Part shown: in pieces, positions 1 to 7,754 of the stretch
How positions within the stretch are numbered: the stretch's first letter is position 1
Layout: each line of letters begins with the position of its first letter
The notes under the pieces: model-generated
Told to the model about the DNA's origin: nothing
Seen by the model: the letters and a program-made list of their open reading frames with translations, nothing else
The model's database searches: none
Translations under genes and position numbers: made by a program
Source of the DNA: Clostridiales bacterium Firm_08
GTDB lineage: Bacteria > Bacillota > Clostridia > Oscillospirales > QAKW01
Length of the DNA stretch: 64,000 nucleotides
Assembly: GCA_001604045.1 (NCBI GenBank)
Contig: LVAN01000002.1
Coordinates: 21,122-85,121 of the forward strand
Direction of reading: 5' to 3'

Positions 1-1
1 C

Positions 2-169
2 GATCAGGACGACGCGGAGCGCCGGACCGTCTCCCTGGATCTCGGAAAAAAAGGAAATTACGAGATCTGCCTTTTGGACGATACGCATGACGGTGAATAT
101 CTGAAAACCACGGATCGCCTCACCTTCGATTTGAAAAATTTCAGCGTTTGCCTGATAAAGGAAATCTGA
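2..169 (+). CDS. C-terminal end of an unidentified protein (partial)
   Basis: Reading frame 2 is open from the left edge to a TGA at 167-169 and gives about 55 residues. They look like the last beta-strand-rich module of a larger enzyme, with alternating hydrophobic strands and a G-N-Y-E-I turn. This layout resembles the C-terminal beta-sandwich of many glycoside hydrolases, but that is only a guess from a short tail. A good intrinsic terminator follows 10 bases after the stop, which supports a real gene end here. The rest of the gene lies outside the window. Confidence 0.55.
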   Translation, partial: DQDDAERRTVSLDLGKKGNYEICLLDDTHDGEYLKTTDRLTFDLKNFSVCLIKEI

Positions 170-178
170 AAAACGGAA

Positions 179-217
179 CGCCGCAGGAAAACATCTTGCG
201 GCGTATCGTTTTATTTG
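179..217 (+). terminator. Rho-independent terminator of the upstream partial gene
   Basis: A 9-bp stem (179-187 with 195-203, one G-U pair) with a 7-base loop is followed by a T-rich tail to 217. It sits just after the stop at 169 and before a strong promoter, so it separates two transcription units. Confidence 0.75.
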
Positions 218-237
218 TAAAATTCTTGTGAACTCTA

Positions 238-266
238 TTGACAGTCATATGAACTTATGATATAAT
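238..266 (+). promoter_or_regulatory. Consensus sigma-A promoter for the DUF1836/prohibitin operon
   Basis: TTGACA (238-243) and TATAAT (261-266) are both perfect matches and are separated by exactly 17 bp. The SD AAAGGAGG and ATG at 301 follow. This is one of the strongest housekeeping promoters in the window. Confidence 0.9.
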
Positions 267-300
267 CATACAAACACAACAGAAAGGAGGCGTATACGGA

Positions 301-834
301 ATGGCACCTTACATTCCCGGCACGACGGTGCCGTATGACCGTCAAAGCGCGTTCGCGGCGTTCCGTCCGCTGATCGAGGCGACAGACGGGCTGACGCTCC
401 GCCAGGTATGCGCCGTCACGGGGCTGGAACCCTCCACCATCCAGAACTGGATCAAGCGGGGATTTGTTCCCTCGCCCGTGCAGAAAAAATACCGGGAGCG
501 GCAACTCGCGCGGATCCTGCTCATCTCCTCGCTCAGAGAGTGTATGAAGATCGACACTGCCGGCGAACTGATGGCGCTGATCAACGGCGACACCGAGGAC
601 GAGAGCGACGACGTTATCTCCGAGGCGGAACTTTACGACCGCTTCTGCCGCGTCGTCGAGGGAACGGAAGCCGACGGCTTCTCCCCTGCCAGGGATCTCC
701 CCGGGCGTATACGGCGGGAGGCCGGCGGCGATGAGCGTCTGAACGACGCGCTGACCGTGATGGCGTACGCGTACACCGCCGCCGCGTATAAAAAAATGGC
801 GGATAAGACATTTTATAAAATGAAGGAGAAATAA
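301..834 (+). CDS. DUF1836 domain protein, MerR-like DNA-binding regulator
   Basis: A 177-residue protein that matches my recollection of the DUF1836 family found throughout Firmicutes. Residues about 28-60 contain a helix-turn-helix typical of the family: an L-T-L-R-Q-V-C segment, then T-G-L, then a recognition helix with Q-N-W-I-K-R-G. A Y-R-E-R-Q-L-A-R motif follows, as in MerR-type domains. The rest is helical and acidic. The start is fixed by AAAGGAGG ten bases upstream. It lies 2 bp before the prohibitin-like gene, so the two are probably co-transcribed. Its DNA target and signal are unknown. Confidence 0.8.
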   Translation: MAPYIPGTTVPYDRQSAFAAFRPLIEATDGLTLRQVCAVTGLEPSTIQNWIKRGFVPSPVQKKYRERQLARILLISSLRECMKIDTAGELMALINGDTEDESDDVISEAELYDRFCRVVEGTEADGFSPARDLPGRIRREAGGDERLNDALTVMAYAYTAAAYKKMADKTFYKMKEK

Positions 835-836
835 AA

Positions 837-1667
837 ATGAACGAGAATGTATTTTCCATGAAAGGCGTCAAGAGAGGGCTCGCCGTCGCGCTGATCGCGC
901 TGATCGCCGTGATCACGCTGCTCAACTGCTTCACCATCGTGGGCGCCGGCCACACCGGCGTCGTCGTAACGCTGGGTAAGGTCAAAGAGGGCGTTTTGCA
1001 GGAGGGCATCCATACCAAGATCCCCTTCGTGCAGAAGGTCGTCAAGATCGACAACCGCATCCGCAAACTGGAGGTCAACACCGAGGCGTTTTCCAAAGAC
1101 CTGCAAAGCGTCAACACGGTGCTGGCGATCAACTACCGCGTCGATACCGCCAAAAGCAACAGCATCTACAAGAATGTCGGCGCTGACTATGAAACAGTGT
1201 TGGTCGTCCCCGCCGTCAATGAAGTGCTGAAAGCGATCACCGCCACCTACACCGCCGAGCAAAGCGTCACCAACCGCGTGCTGATCTCGGACGGTCTGAT
1301 CCAGGGGCTGAACGAAAAACTCAACGCCATCGGGCTGTACGTCACCGACGTCAACATCATAAACTTTGACTTTTCCGAGGCGTTCATCACCGCCATCGAG
1401 GAAAAACAGGTCGCCCAGCAGAAACTGCTCAAAGCGGAGACAGAGAAACAGACCGCCATCACCAACGCCCAGGCGGAAGCCGAGTCGATGAAGATCAAAG
1501 CCACCGGCGAGGCGGAAGCCAACCGCCTGATCAACCAGTCGCTGACCGATAAGGTCATTGAGAACAAAAAGATCGAAAAGTGGACCGGCGAACTGCCCAA
1601 AGTCACCGGCGGCAGCGGCACCATCATCGACGTCGGCGACCTTACGGAAAGCAAGACAGAAAAATAA
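837..1667 (+). CDS. Prohibitin/SPFH (band 7) family membrane protein
   Basis: A 276-residue protein with one N-terminal membrane segment (about residues 11-33) followed by an SPFH/band 7 domain. The region after the membrane segment reads G-A-G-H-T-G-V-V-V-T-L-G-K-V, the hallmark of prohibitins. The C-terminal third (about 185-240) is an Ala/Glu/Lys-rich coiled coil ending with E-A-E-A-N-R-L. Proteins of this family oligomerise on the membrane and scaffold proteases or lipid domains; the partner here is not shown by the context. The SD AAGGAG at 823-828 lies inside the end of the DUF1836 gene, consistent with coupling. Confidence 0.88.
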   Translation: MNENVFSMKGVKRGLAVALIALIAVITLLNCFTIVGAGHTGVVVTLGKVKEGVLQEGIHTKIPFVQKVVKIDNRIRKLEVNTEAFSKDLQSVNTVLAINYRVDTAKSNSIYKNVGADYETVLVVPAVNEVLKAITATYTAEQSVTNRVLISDGLIQGLNEKLNAIGLYVTDVNIINFDFSEAFITAIEEKQVAQQKLLKAETEKQTAITNAQAEAESMKIKATGEAEANRLINQSLTDKVIENKKIEKWTGELPKVTGGSGTIIDVGDLTESKTEK

Positions 1668-1680
1668 ACAAGGTATAACA

Positions 1681-1712
1681 AAAAGGGCTTCGAAAGAAGC
1701 CCTTTTGTTTTT
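1681..1712 (+). terminator. Rho-independent terminator after the prohibitin-like gene
   Basis: An 11-bp perfect stem (1681-1691 with 1696-1706) is closed by a GAAA tetraloop and followed by a T-rich tail to 1712. Confidence 0.9.
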
Positions 1713-1774
1713 AGGCGATCACAGAACCGTTCCCTGATTGCCGAATCACCTGCAAGGGCAAGTGTATGGAACCG
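1713..1774. other. Non-coding stretch before the hairpin array
   Basis: I see no convincing gene in these 62 bases. With the array that follows, the gene-free interval between the prohibitin-like gene and tRNA-Gln is about 250 bases. An 85-codon minus-strand open frame crosses it but runs into the tRNA and is not credible. Confidence 0.6.
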
Positions 1775-1893
1775 ATCCGAAGGATATACACGCTTCGCGT
1801 GATGCCATGCGCGCCTATGGCGAGATTACATAGAGTTATATTGCCGCCTTTAAACTGCGCGAAGCGCAATATCACTCGCGAAGCGAATATAAC
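1775..1893. repeat. Array of mini-hairpins with 3-base loops, next to tRNA-Gln
   Basis: Short perfect palindromes with GAA/TTC loops recur: 1775-1785 (ATCC/GGAT), 1789-1801 (CACGC/GCGTG), 1856-1868 (TGCGC/GCGCA) and 1876-1886 (TCGC/GCGA). Several are joined by AT-rich spacers of the type ATATCAC or ATATAAC. The right part is bounded by an 8-bp inverted repeat, GTTATATT (1835-1842) and AATATAAC (1886-1893). A related array lies at 63709-63800, again beside a tRNA 3' end and terminator, and both loci share the 16-mer at 1885-1900. Function is unknown. Confidence 0.75.
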
Positions 1894-1894
1894 T

Positions 1895-1924
1895 GAAAAA
1901 GCACTGCTTTCGCAGTGCTTTTTC
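1895..1924 (-). terminator. Terminator of the tRNA cluster
   Basis: A 13-bp perfect stem (1895-1907 with 1912-1924) with a 4-base loop abuts the encoded CCA of tRNA-Gln. On the minus strand the 3' arm ends in a T5 run, as expected for an intrinsic terminator. Confidence 0.85.
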
Positions 1925-2001
1925 TGGTTGGGATAGCTGGACTCGAACCAGCGGAATGACGGAGTCAAAGTCCGTTGCCTTACCGACTTGGCTATATCCC
2001 A
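1925..2001 (-). tRNA. tRNA-Gln (anticodon TTG), CCA encoded
   Basis: On the minus strand, acceptor TGGGATA (from 2001) pairs with TATCCCA, followed by discriminator A and an encoded CCA (1925-1927). The anticodon arm ACGGA-CTTTGAC-TCCGT gives anticodon TTG, and the T-loop TTCGAGT is standard. It is last in the Gly-Arg-His-Gln cluster. Confidence 0.95.
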
Positions 2002-2051
2002 GTATCGCAGCGTTCCGGTTTCAGTATGCCCCGGATCCCTTCCTTATATTA

Positions 2052-2110
2052 TAAACGCTGAATGATCGCCGCAGCGTTTCGATCCGTTTGCCCTGATCAT
2101 TCAGCGTTTA
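2052..2110. repeat. 16-bp perfect inverted repeat between tRNA-Gln and tRNA-His
   Basis: The arms at 2052-2067 and 2095-2110 are perfect reverse complements, with a 27-base loop that itself carries a further copy of CAGCGTTT. No T-run follows on the minus strand, so it is not a typical terminator. It may guide processing of the polycistronic tRNA precursor or be a small repetitive element. Confidence 0.8.
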
Positions 2111-2114
2111 AGTC

Positions 2115-2192
2115 TGGGGTGGATGATGAGACTCGAACTCACGGCCTCCAGAGCCACAATCTGGCGTTCTAACCAACTGAACTACACCCACC
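2115..2192 (-). tRNA. tRNA-His (anticodon GTG), CCA encoded
   Basis: On the minus strand the acceptor GTGGGTG pairs with CATCCAC (one G-U). An extra G(-1) at 2192 faces C73, the identity element of bacterial tRNA-His. The anticodon arm CCAGA-TTGTGGC-TCTGG gives GTG. CCA is encoded at 2115-2117. Confidence 0.95.
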
Positions 2193-2200
2193 GTAAAAAA

Positions 2201-2277
<77 letters not shown>

Positions 2278-2282
2278 AAATA

Positions 2283-2356
2283 TGGAGCAGGTGATGGGAA
2301 TCGAACCCACGTGTCCAGCTTGGAAGGCTAGCGTTCTACCATTGAACTACACCTGC
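2283..2356 (-). tRNA. tRNA-Gly (anticodon TCC), CCA encoded
   Basis: On the minus strand the acceptor GCAGGTG pairs with CACCTGC, discriminator T and an encoded CCA at 2283-2285. The anticodon loop CTTCCAA gives TCC. It is first in the cluster, closest to the promoter. Confidence 0.95.
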
Positions 2357-2371
2357 GCAAATCGCTAAAAT

Positions 2372-2400
2372 ATAATACCACACCGCCCCGATTCTGTCAA
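2372..2400 (-). promoter_or_regulatory. Promoter of the tRNA cluster
   Basis: On the minus strand TTGACA (2395-2400) and TATTAT (2372-2377) are 17 bp apart, just upstream of tRNA-Gly. A G+C-rich segment between the -10 and the tRNA could act as a discriminator. Confidence 0.85.
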
Positions 2401-2448
2401 GTCCCTTTTTATGAAAACGGCGAATAAAGGCGACAAAGCGGGGCGGTG
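2381..2448. repeat. 10-bp inverted repeat around the tRNA promoter
   Basis: CACCGCCCCG (2381-2390) and its exact complement (2439-2448) flank a 48-base loop that contains the -35 box of the tRNA promoter. For transcription leaving larA at 2455, the RNA could fold into this long-loop stem. It has no clear T-run, so I cannot call it a standard terminator. Confidence 0.55.
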
Positions 2449-2454
2449 ATCATA

Positions 2455-3729
2455 TTACGCGCGGACGATCACCGCGATGCCGTCGGGGATGACGGTGACG
2501 CGGCTGTCGCTGCCGACGATCTGTTCCGCAAGCCGCATCGCCTCGTCAAGCGTATAGGCGTGCGACATATGCATATCGGTGAACATTTTCGGATCGCAGT
2601 GCTCGCTGACGACGATGACGTGCGCTTTGACAAGGATGCGGGAAAGGATCTGCGCTTCCCACTGGTCAAATTCCGTCTTTTCGGGCGGCACGCTGTTCAG
2701 CGCCTCATACGCCGCCTGCGCGGAAGGCTGGTCGGCGATGAGATGATAGAAAAAATCCCCGCCGTTGCCGTCCGAACAGGAGGCGGATATGATGATAACG
2801 CCGCCCTGCCGGACGCACGCCTCCCCCGCCGTAAGCCCCTTGACCGTCTGATACATATTCTGATCCAGCGGGTAGCCGCCGTTGGAAGTCACGGCGATAT
2901 CGGCGGGGATCGCCTTCACCATCGCGAGGGAGGAAACGAACTCACACCCTTTTTCGTGCGCTTTCGTCACGTGACCCGCGAAGGCGGCGATGACCTTTTT
3001 CTCGCTGTTGATGACGACGTTCAGGATAAACGCCAGTCCCGCCGCCTCGGCGGCAAAGACCATATCCCGATGGACGGGGTTGTCCGCGAGGATGCCCGCC
3101 CTCGCGTGCTTGTTCGCCAGAAACAGCGCGTTATGGTTCCAAAGTACCGTTTTTTTAGACGCGATACCGGGCAGGACCGACTTCCTGCCGCCGGAAAACC
3201 CGGCGAAAAAGTGCGGCTCGATAAATCCTTCCGAAATGAGCAGATCCGCCTCGTCGGCGACGCGGTTGATCCAGCACTCCCCGCCGGACGGCAAAATGCC
3301 CTTAAAGGCCATTTCATCATCCTTGTAGGCGTCGTGGACGATGATCTCCTCTTTTTCAACGATCGCCTCGCCGTATTTGGCGATCAGCTCCTCCCTTGTC
3401 GTCGGGCGGTGCATCCCCGTCGCGATGAGGATGGTAACGCGGCAGTCGGTATTATACCGCCGCACCTCCTCCAAAAGCACCGGCATCGTGATATGGCTCG
3501 GCACAGGACGGGTGTGATCGCTGGAAATGATGACGATATGTTTTTTCCCCTTTGCCATCTCGCAAAGCGGACGGCTGTCCACCGGCGCGGCAAGCGCCCG
3601 GCGGACAAGTTCCGTTTCACCCGCGTCGGGACGAAAGGTCTCGGATCGGGACGTCAGAACGCCGGCGACGCGTTCCTCCCCGATCGTAAGTTCTTTATAT
3701 CCTTTATAATAAGGGATCTCAAATTTCAT
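2455..3729 (-). CDS. larA: LarA-family nickel-pincer 2-hydroxyacid racemase
   Basis: A 424-residue LarA/DUF2088 protein. The four residues that bind the nickel-pincer nucleotide or act as acid/base in Lactobacillus LarA (His108, His174, Lys184, His200, from memory) appear here as His107 (A-T-G-M-H-R-P), His173 (E-P-H-F-F-A-G-F), Lys183 (G-G-R-K-S) and His199 (W-N-H-N). The D-H-T-R-P motif is at 71-75. It should therefore interconvert a 2-hydroxyacid's stereoisomers; the substrate cannot be read, since the family includes lactate, malate and longer acids. The start at 3729 is 4 bases after the ldh2 stop, with no clear SD, suggesting coupling. A longer open frame upstream is not needed. The larB/C/E cofactor genes are not in the window. 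Confidence 0.85.
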   Translation of the reverse strand: MKFEIPYYKGYKELTIGEERVAGVLTSRSETFRPDAGETELVRRALAAPVDSRPLCEMAKGKKHIVIISSDHTRPVPSHITMPVLLEEVRRYNTDCRVTILIATGMHRPTTREELIAKYGEAIVEKEEIIVHDAYKDDEMAFKGILPSGGECWINRVADEADLLISEGFIEPHFFAGFSGGRKSVLPGIASKKTVLWNHNALFLANKHARAGILADNPVHRDMVFAAEAAGLAFILNVVINSEKKVIAAFAGHVTKAHEKGCEFVSSLAMVKAIPADIAVTSNGGYPLDQNMYQTVKGLTAGEACVRQGGVIIISASCSDGNGGDFFYHLIADQPSAQAAYEALNSVPPEKTEFDQWEAQILSRILVKAHVIVVSEHCDPKMFTDMHMSHAYTLDEAMRLAEQIVGSDSRVTVIPDGIAVIVRA

Positions 3730-3733
3730 AGGA

Positions 3734-4861
3734 TCAATAGTTGCCGGAGAACATCTTGTTTTCTCCCGCCTTGAAATCTCCGAAATATGCCTCGACATCC
3801 ATTTTGAGATATTCCGCCATATCCACCATTTCACGAACGGTGTTCTCGTTGACGTCGATGCCGTTTTTCATCCGGTCGATCATCGCGAAATGTTCCTTCT
3901 CGCCGTGGGTGTAGATGCGCGGCTGACCGTCCGCCTTGGGGGCGTTCCGCAGCGTCTCAAGATAGCCGGAAAGATGCTCGCGGATCGCGGCGGGATCGCC
4001 GAATATCGCGGGATCGATCGCCATAAAGCCGTGGCAGATGCCGCCCTTGTTGTTCTGCATACATTTGTCCGAGGTGGTGCCGAGAGAAAAGATGGAGCTG
4101 AACATCTCGCAGACCATGCCCCAGCCGTATCCCTTGTGACTGCCGAGCTGCTCGCCGGAGCCGCCCAGCGGCACGATGCCGCCGCCGTTTTTGGCGACGA
4201 TGTTTTTCAGCACGTCGGAAGCGTCGGTGGAGTCGTGTCCGTTTTTATCCAGCGCCCAGCCCTCCGGCAGCGGTTTATCCATCTTGTTGTACATTTCCAG
4301 TTTGCCGCGCGTGACGACGCAGGTCGCCGCGTCAAAGAAAAACGGATAGGGCTCGGCGGGCGCGGAGATCGCGATGGGGTTGGAGCCGATCATCGCCATA
4401 CGGCCGAAAGTCGGCACCATGATGGCCTCGGAGTTGGTGCAGGCAAGACCGACCAGTCCCTCATCGCACGCGAGTTTGGCATAATACCCGGCGATGCCGA
4501 AATGGTTGGAATTGCGCACCGACACGATGCCGACGCCGCTCTTTTTCGCCTTTTCGATCGCCTTTTTCATCGCGTAGTGACCGACGAGTTGTCCCATGCC
4601 CTCGTTCGCGTCGATGACGGCGGAGACCGGCGTCTCAAAGACGATATCCGGTTTGGCGTCCACCTTGATCATTCCTTTTTCAATGCCCTTGTGATATCTA
4701 ACGAGACGCTGCATCCCGTGACTTTCGATGCCGTACAGGTCAGAGAGCATCAGAACGTCGGTGATGATGCGGCTTTCCGCCTCGGTAAATCCGAATTTTC
4801 CGAACGCCTCCATACAGAATTTGTCCAGCAGGTCCACGGGGTAGTTGAGGTATTTTGCCAT
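3734..4861 (-). CDS. Ldh2/malate-lactate dehydrogenase family NAD(P) oxidoreductase
   Basis: A 375-residue member of the Ldh2 family (YlbC/ComC/AllD/YbiC type), unrelated in fold to classical LDH. Motifs seen: I-E-S-H-G-M-Q-R (His48), N-S-N-H-F-G (His120), I-G-S-N-P-I-A (159-164) and S-H-K-G-Y-G in the C-terminal half. These enzymes oxidise 2-hydroxyacids to 2-oxoacids with NAD(P)+. It directly precedes larA, so the pair probably lets the cell use both stereoisomers of one hydroxyacid. Upstream is clpE, with 41 bases between them that hold a small 5-6 bp hairpin (4887-4901) and the SD AAAGGAA. Exact substrate is unknown. Confidence 0.85.
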   Translation of the reverse strand: MAKYLNYPVDLLDKFCMEAFGKFGFTEAESRIITDVLMLSDLYGIESHGMQRLVRYHKGIEKGMIKVDAKPDIVFETPVSAVIDANEGMGQLVGHYAMKKAIEKAKKSGVGIVSVRNSNHFGIAGYYAKLACDEGLVGLACTNSEAIMVPTFGRMAMIGSNPIAISAPAEPYPFFFDAATCVVTRGKLEMYNKMDKPLPEGWALDKNGHDSTDASDVLKNIVAKNGGGIVPLGGSGEQLGSHKGYGWGMVCEMFSSIFSLGTTSDKCMQNNKGGICHGFMAIDPAIFGDPAAIREHLSGYLETLRNAPKADGQPRIYTHGEKEHFAMIDRMKNGIDVNENTVREMVDMAEYLKMDVEAYFGDFKAGENKMFSGNY

Positions 4862-4902
4862 AGTGTTTCATTCCTTTCTTATTATTCGGGATGATCTCCC
4901 GA

Positions 4903-7155
4903 TTATTCCTTTATTGCGAGGGCGATATTATCGCCCTCCATCGTCGCGTCGATCCGGCGGATCTCTTTTTCATACCGCGAGATGACCGTCTCCGCGATCT
5001 TGTCCTCCAGTTCCTTCTGAATGGTGCGGCGAAGGCTTCGCGCGCCGAATTTCCGGTCGTAACCGCGGTCGGCCAGCGTGTCCCGCACCTCTTCGGTATA
5101 GGTGAAAGTGATATCCCGCATTTTGAGACTCTCGGCAAGATCCCCCAGCATGATATCCGCGATGGCGCGGACCGTCTCTTTGGACAGCGGGCGGAAAGTA
5201 ATGATCTCATCCACGCGGTTGACGAATTCCGGCCGCAGGAAGGTGAGCAGCGCCTTGACGGATTTTTCCTTTTCCAGCGTTTGCTCATCCCGGTTGAAAC
5301 CGGTGGTGTTCATCGCGCCGGCGGAGGCGTTGGTCGTCATAACGATGACGGTATTCTCGAAATTGACCGTTCTGCCCTGCGCGTCGGTGAGTTTTCCATC
5401 GTCCAGCATTTGCAGCATGATATTGAGAACGTCGGGATGCGCCTTTTCGATCTCATCGAACAGAATGACGCTGTACGGATGACGGCGGATCCGCTCGGTG
5501 AGCTGTCCCGCGTCGTCATATCCGACGTATCCCGGCGGCGCGCCGATGAGTTTTGAGACAGAGTGCTTTTCCATATACTCGCTCATATCGACGCGCACCA
5601 GCGCGTCCACACTGTCGAACAGTTGGATGGCGAGCTGACGCACGAGTTCCGTCTTTCCGACGCCGGTCGGCCCCGTGAAAATAAAGGAAACGGGGCTTCG
5701 GTTCAGCCCGATGCCGACCCGACGCCGCTTGATGGCGGCGGCAAGCGCCTCGATCGCCTCGTCCTGCCCGATGATACGTTCCCTGAGTTTATCCGCGAGT
5801 TCGCCGAGTTTTATAAACTCCTGCTGTTTGATCTTGGAGGCGGGGATGCCCGTCCACAACTCCAGCACGTACGCCACGTGATCAAAGGTCAGTTCCGTCA
5901 CGTCGGAGACGTCTTTATAACTTTCCAGCTGTTCCTCAAGTTTGCATTTTTCCGATTTGAGCGCCGCCAGTTCCTCGAACATCTGTTCGCTGTTTTCCTC
6001 GGAAAAGTTTTCGATCTTTTCATTCAGTTCGGCGATATCATGGGTCAGCTTGAATTTCTGATTTTGCGCCACGTTCTCGATCGCCGCGCCGGAGGACGCC
6101 TCGTCGATCAGGTCGATGGCTTTGTCCGGCAGAAAGCGGTCGGTGATATACCGTTTGCTCATCATCGCCGCCTGGGTAAGCAGGGCGTCGCTGATATGAA
6201 CGTGATGGTAGGCGCCGTAGACGTCACGCAGTCCTTTAAGGATCTCCACCGTCTCCTCGACAGACGGTTCCCCAACAAGGATGGGCTGGAACCGGCGTTC
6301 CAGCGCCGCGTCCTTTTCGATATATTTGCGGTATTCGGCAAGCGTTGTCGCGCCGATGACCTGGATCTCCCCGTTGGCAAGCGCCGGTTTCAGGATATTG
6401 GCGGCGTTCATCGACCCCTCGGCGTCGCCCGTGCCGACCAGATTGTGCACCTCGTCGATGACAAGGATGATATTGCCGAGCGTCGTCACCTCGCTGATCA
6501 ACCCTTTGATGCGGCTTTCGAACTGCCCGCGGAACTGCGTGCCCGCGACCAGCGCCGTAAGATCCAGCAGGTAGACCTCTTTATCAAGCAGTTTGGCAGG
6601 CACGTCTCCCGCCACGATCTTATGCGCCAGCGCGTTGGCGACGGCGGTCTTGCCGACGCCGGGTTCACCGATCAGGCAGGGATTGTTCTTGGTGCGGCGG
6701 TTGAGGATCCTGAGCATACGCTCGATCTCCGTCTGCCGGCCGATCACCGGATCGAGTTTGCCGTCGATCGCCCTGCGATTGAGGTTTGTGGCGTACTGAT
6801 CGAGAAATTTCCGTTTTTTCGCCGCGGATTTTTTGTCTTTGGTCTCGGGCTTTTTGGGCGCCTCCGGCGCCTGCTCCTTGCCCCCCAGCATCCCGCCGAA
6901 AATGGGCGGGAAAGTCGGTGTGGTGGAAAATTCATCCCCCGTCACGCCGAGCTGTTCCCCGATGCTCTCCATCTGATCGCTCATCAGATCCAGATCCTCA
7001 TCGCTGAGTCCCATATTCTTGATGATCTGATCCACCTGGGCGATGCCCAGTTCCTTGGCGCATTTGATGCAGTAGCCTTCGTTGATCTGCTTATCGCTTT
7101 CCAGCCTGGAAACGAATACCACTGCCATTCTTTTATTACATCTTTTACAAAGCAT
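4903..7155 (-). CDS. clpE: ClpE-type AAA+ unfoldase with N-terminal zinc finger
   Basis: A 750-residue HSP100 protein. The N-terminus has Cys3-x2-Cys6 and Cys29-x2-Cys32, the ClpE-type zinc finger. The first AAA module carries Walker A G-E-P-G-V-G-K-T and Walker B V-I-D-E; a short coiled-coil middle domain follows. The second module carries G-P-T-G-V-G-K-T and [12 protein letters not shown] tripeptide sits where ClpC/ClpE have the ClpP-docking loop, so pairing with ClpP is plausible. ClpE unfolds damaged proteins for degradation. No ctsR, mcsA or mcsB lies nearby and I saw no CtsR-type repeat, so regulation may differ from Bacillus. Confidence 0.88.
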   Translation of the reverse strand: MLCKRCNKRMAVVFVSRLESDKQINEGYCIKCAKELGIAQVDQIIKNMGLSDEDLDLMSDQMESIGEQLGVTGDEFSTTPTFPPIFGGMLGGKEQAPEAPKKPETKDKKSAAKKRKFLDQYATNLNRRAIDGKLDPVIGRQTEIERMLRILNRRTKNNPCLIGEPGVGKTAVANALAHKIVAGDVPAKLLDKEVYLLDLTALVAGTQFRGQFESRIKGLISEVTTLGNIILVIDEVHNLVGTGDAEGSMNAANILKPALANGEIQVIGATTLAEYRKYIEKDAALERRFQPILVGEPSVEETVEILKGLRDVYGAYHHVHISDALLTQAAMMSKRYITDRFLPDKAIDLIDEASSGAAIENVAQNQKFKLTHDIAELNEKIENFSEENSEQMFEELAALKSEKCKLEEQLESYKDVSDVTELTFDHVAYVLELWTGIPASKIKQQEFIKLGELADKLRERIIGQDEAIEALAAAIKRRRVGIGLNRSPVSFIFTGPTGVGKTELVRQLAIQLFDSVDALVRVDMSEYMEKHSVSKLIGAPPGYVGYDDAGQLTERIRRHPYSVILFDEIEKAHPDVLNIMLQMLDDGKLTDAQGRTVNFENTVIVMTTNASAGAMNTTGFNRDEQTLEKEKSVKALLTFLRPEFVNRVDEIITFRPLSKETVRAIADIMLGDLAESLKMRDITFTYTEEVRDTLADRGYDRKFGARSLRRTIQKELEDKIAETVISRYEKEIRRIDATMEGDNIALAIKE

Positions 7156-7179
7156 ACTTTTGCTCCCTTTGTTTGCTGT

Positions 7180-7743
7180 TTATTTTCCGATCTTCTTGCG
7201 CTCCCGATCCTCTTTGATATTCAGATACATCTGAAAATAGTTGAACAGCGCAAGCAGTGAGAACACCACGCAGAGGATCATCATAACGGTCGCGACGCGT
7301 TTCGGTATCTTTTCAAATACCATAATGACGACGATCATCACGAACAGCACGACCGTGGCGATCTTGCCGCTCCGTTTGGAATAGACGACGAACTTATGTT
7401 TTTTGAGGATCTCAAATCCGCCGAATATCATCAGGACCTCCTTCGCGACGAACACGTAAAAGATCCACGCGGCAAAACGTCCGTTATACGTAAGACATCC
7501 CACGGCGGCGATCTGCATCAGTTTGTCCGCCAACGGGTCCGCGAGTTTTCCGAAATCGGTGATCTGGTTGAACTTGCGGGCGATGTAGCCGTCCAGCACA
7601 TCGGTGATCGCCGCCAGCACAAAGATACCCGCCGCGATCCATATGCCGTGTGTGATCTCCCCGTCCGCGCCTTTGAGATAAAAGAACATAAAGGCGGGCA
7701 CGAAAAGCAGTCGAAGTGTTGTCAACGCGTTTGGCACATTCAT
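7180..7743 (-). CDS. pgsA: CDP-diacylglycerol-glycerol-3-phosphate 3-phosphatidyltransferase
   Basis: A 187-residue integral membrane enzyme of phospholipid synthesis that makes phosphatidylglycerolphosphate from CDP-diacylglycerol. It has the CDP-alcohol phosphotransferase signature: T-D-V-L-D-G-Y-I-A-R, eight residues, then G-K-L-A-D-P-L-A-D. Four or five hydrophobic segments are visible and length is normal for PgsA. It lies between cvpA and clpE in the long minus-strand run. Confidence 0.93.
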   Translation of the reverse strand: MNVPNALTTLRLLFVPAFMFFYLKGADGEITHGIWIAAGIFVLAAITDVLDGYIARKFNQITDFGKLADPLADKLMQIAAVGCLTYNGRFAAWIFYVFVAKEVLMIFGGFEILKKHKFVVYSKRSGKIATVVLFVMIVVIMVFEKIPKRVATVMMILCVVFSLLALFNYFQMYLNIKEDRERKKIGK

Positions 7744-7754
7744 TTTATTGTCTC

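Noticed and set aside
1775..1893. CRISPR array
   Set aside because: The units are tiny palindromes of variable sequence with 7-8 base spacers; there is no constant 24-40 base repeat, no spacer set and no cas gene.
1711..1968. 85-codon minus frame across the first array into tRNA-Gln
   Set aside because: It overlaps a well-supported tRNA and its terminator and consists of hairpin-array translation.
3730..3834. Upstream extension of larA by 35 codons
   Set aside because: It overlaps the ldh2 coding sequence and adds residues absent from LarA; the conserved N-terminus begins at the ATG at 3729.
5563..7260. 565-codon plus frame opposite clpE
   Set aside because: Antisense shadow with no motifs; clpE has both AAA modules and a zinc finger.
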